NCBI GenBank assembly: GCA_003427395.1
Contig: BFEA01000699.1
Location: 465,565-507,493, forward strand
Length of the DNA: 41,929 nt
Source of the DNA: Chara braunii
Taxonomy: Eukaryota; Streptophyta; Charophyceae; Charales; Characeae
Direction of reading: 5' to 3'
Below the pieces are notes generated by a model, which worked only from the letters and a program-made list of their open reading frames with translations, made no database searches and had not been told where the DNA came from. The position numbers and the translations under genes were made by a program. Below, piece after piece: positions 40,136 to 41,929 of the stretch (position 1 is its first letter; each line of letters begins with the position of its first letter).

Positions 40136-41302
40136 ATGGATGTGAACGGGGACGCGGTCCATGACACACTCAGCAAGGCGGAGTGGACGGCGGTGGCAGC
40201 GGCCGTGAACGTGATCCTCATCAGGTGTCAATTGCAGAGGACCGAGGGGAGGATGAGAGCGGCCATTCGCGCATGCCGAAAGAAGACGGTGCCGTCCATG
40301 CATGTGGACGAAGAGGGCAGTGGTGCCATTTGTGACGCCGTCCTGCAGATGTGCTACGCCATGGAGTGTGGAGCATTTCCCAGAGCGACGCCCAGGTGGT
40401 GGATGAAGCGACGAACAGGGGGGGGTGTGGGAGGATTTGCGGCAATGCGACGACGAGACGGAAGACTACTTCAAGGAGAAGCTGCGCATGTCGCCACGTG
40501 TGTTCCGGGGGATAGTGGAAGCTCTGTCTCCCTTCCTTCAACAGCGGGTCACTTTCTATAGGGAGCCCCTCCAGCCTGACCTCATCGTAGCGTACGCTTT
40601 GTACAAATGGGCGTCGGGGGAGACGTACGCGAGCGGGACATGCAGCTTCGACATTGGCAAAAAGTCAAGGTTGGTGGCTGTGCGGGATGTAACTGTGGCG
40701 TTGCTGAGTGCGTACCCCGACAAGATATCGTGGCCAACGGGGCTGCAGAAGGCGGTCGTCTTGCGCGCTTTCGCTGACAAGGGTTTCCCCTGCTGTCGTG
40801 GCTGCATCAATTGCACCCACATCTTCATCGAAAAGCAAGCCAATTGCCCCGGGGAGGACTACTACGACAGAAAACGCCGTTTCTCCGTCCAGGCTCAGCC
40901 GCTCACGTGGTCGTCGATCTCTACTTGCGCGTGCTGGATGTGTTTGTCGGATATCCGGCGAGGGGAGCAGTCGAGAGGGCTTTCGGGAGATTGAAGGGGA
41001 TGTGGTGGTTGTTCCTTCGCTCCCACAAGACGAACATAGAGACGTTGCCGCAACAATTCATCGCCGTCTGCATTCTGCACAACATACTCATTGACGCGGG
41101 CATCCCGTTCGATGACAATCTACTGTGGGAGGTCGGGCCGGACGGTGTTCGTCGCAGGGTGGACCTTGGGATGCACCGCCCGTTGAGGCAGATGTGCATG
41201 GAGTCGTCGACGAGAGATGTGCTGATCCTGCGGGACGCACTGGCGGAGCGAATGGGTACTCAGTGCAGACGACCAATCGTTCGGAGCGAGCGGCACGCAG
41301 CC

Positions 41303-41362
<60 letters not shown>

Positions 41363-41365
41363 TAG
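40136..41365 (+). pseudogene. PIF/Harbinger (HARBI1-like) transposase, dead
   Basis: Three frames join into a HARBI1-like protein. The N-terminal part (40136-40420) ends RWWMKRRTG. Then from 40425: DDETEDYFKEKLRMSPRVFR, YALYKWASGETY, VLRAFADKGFP, GCINCTHIFIEK, YYDRKRRFSVQAQ. Then from about 40898: VVVDLYLRVLDVFVGYP, and GAVERAFGRLKGMWW (about 40965), CILHNILID. In HARBI1 nucleases the first catalytic Asp is in GCID.THI; here it is Asn. The PGS.HD segment with the second Asp is deleted between GYP and GAVERAF. Frameshifts lie at the G-run near 40420 and near 40890. The C-terminus runs into a (GA)n repeat. No terminal inverted repeats were found. Confidence 0.85.
41305..41362. repeat. (GA)n microsatellite
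   Basis: GAGA repeats at the end of the transposase frame; the Arg/Glu tail of that frame is a product of the repeat. Confidence 0.95.
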
Positions 41366-41382
41366 AATCGACGTAGGTGGAT

Positions 41383-41461
41383 TCTTTCTCCTTCTTTTTC
41401 TTCATCTTTTTTTTCTTTTTCTTCTTTTTCTTCTTCTTCTTCTACTTCGGCTTCTTCTTCA

Positions 41462-41517
<56 letters not shown>

Positions 41518-41640
41518 CTTCTTCTTCTTCTTCTTCTTCTTCTTCTTCTTCTTTTTCTTCTTCTTCTACTTCGGCTTCTTCTTCTTCTACTCCGGCTTCT
41601 TCTTCTCAGTCTGTGTATCATTATTATTATTATATTATTA
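41383..41640. repeat. Pyrimidine tract: (CTT)n and 54-T run
   Basis: CTT and TTC repeats surround an uninterrupted run of T at 41464-41517. (TTA)n follows at about 41620-41640. Its length is doubtful in assembly. Confidence 0.95.
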
Positions 41641-41687
41641 TTTTACTTCTTCTTTTCTCTTCTCGTAGTCGCTATCCTCCGCTGCTG

Positions 41688-41840
41688 GACACGTGGCATG
41701 TGGCAACGCCGACCCTCAGCTGCTGGCCACATAACAAGCGTTGTTCTCCTTAGTCTTGTGTGCTTCTCAACGGACCTTCTTATCCGTGGCGGTTTGTTTT
41801 CGGCTTTTTTTTTAAGGTTTTTTTTTGCTTTTATAAAACC
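41688..41840 (+). promoter_or_regulatory. Possible plant-type promoter (G-box plus TATA)
   Basis: CACGTG (a G-box core, near 41690) lies about 140 bases upstream of TTTTATAAAACCC (near 41828), a good TATA match. If real, the transcript would start close to 41860 and leave the window on the plus strand. No coding start can be seen before the window ends. Confidence 0.3.
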
Positions 41841-41885
41841 CTCTCCGACCCGCATCCCGAACCTCACCGACCTCGACCCCGAACC

Positions 41886-41929
41886 TCACACACACACACA
41901 TACACACATACACACCTACACATACACAC
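41886..41929. repeat. (CA)n-rich simple repeat
   Basis: CACACA with interspersed TA runs to the end of the window. Just before it CCCGAACCTCAC occurs twice. Confidence 0.85.

Overview
This window is an accessory, transposon-packed stretch of a eukaryotic nuclear genome. It shows long LTR retrotransposons, a plant-type L1-like LINE, tRNA-derived SINEs, foldback elements, a PIF/Harbinger transposase relic, a U2 snRNA-like sequence and many microsatellites and homopolymers. The initiator-Met-type primer binding sites and the LINE ORF1 architecture point to the green-plant (streptophyte) lineage. A charophyte alga such as Chara is my guess, but the sequence alone does not prove it. I see no intact ordinary host protein gene.

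Layout. 1-94 is a (TC)n(TA)n microsatellite. 234-8067 is one complete but decayed LINE (5'UTR, ORF1, ORF2 with endonuclease, RT and a C-terminal zinc knuckle, poly-A), bounded by an exact 14-bp target-site duplication. It sits just beyond the 3' side of a minus-strand U2 snRNA-like gene (5' end at 8280). 8281-10933 holds an imperfect inverted repeat, a minus-strand tRNA-derived SINE with near-perfect TSDs, a 417-bp TIR element with a 5-bp TSD, and a plus-strand tRNA-like SINE. 10934-25295 is a Ty3/gypsy-like element (element A) with LTRs of about 2.7-2.8 kb. 25296-26530 is a spacer with a truncated second LINE. 26531-39719 is a related but clearly diverged element (element B) with 2.0-2.5 kb LTRs; its gag is split by a 286-bp foldback MITE. 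39720-41929 holds a dead PIF/Harbinger transposase and long simple repeats, with a weak promoter-like stretch near the end.

The most interesting signal is the shared architecture of A and B. Both read LTR, iMet-type PBS, gag, protease-RT-RNaseH, then a separate reading frame for an integrase that begins with a C4HC3 PHD finger. This is followed by three further reading frames (here ORF-a, ORF-b, ORF-c) that I do not recognise. In both elements the integrase stop and the ORF-a start share ATGA, the ORF-a stop and the ORF-b start share ATGA, and ORF-c starts exactly 50 nt before the ORF-b end. ORF-b carries an in-frame TAG at the same aligned position in both elements, between a Glu-rich acidic part and a conserved Arg/Ser-rich basic tail. 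The LTRs themselves contain a further protein-like frame that is also shared between A and B. Together this suggests a retrotransposon lineage with a compact, translationally coupled accessory block. Both copies are inactivated by stops and frameshifts, so the evidence is conservation between two copies, not intact genes.
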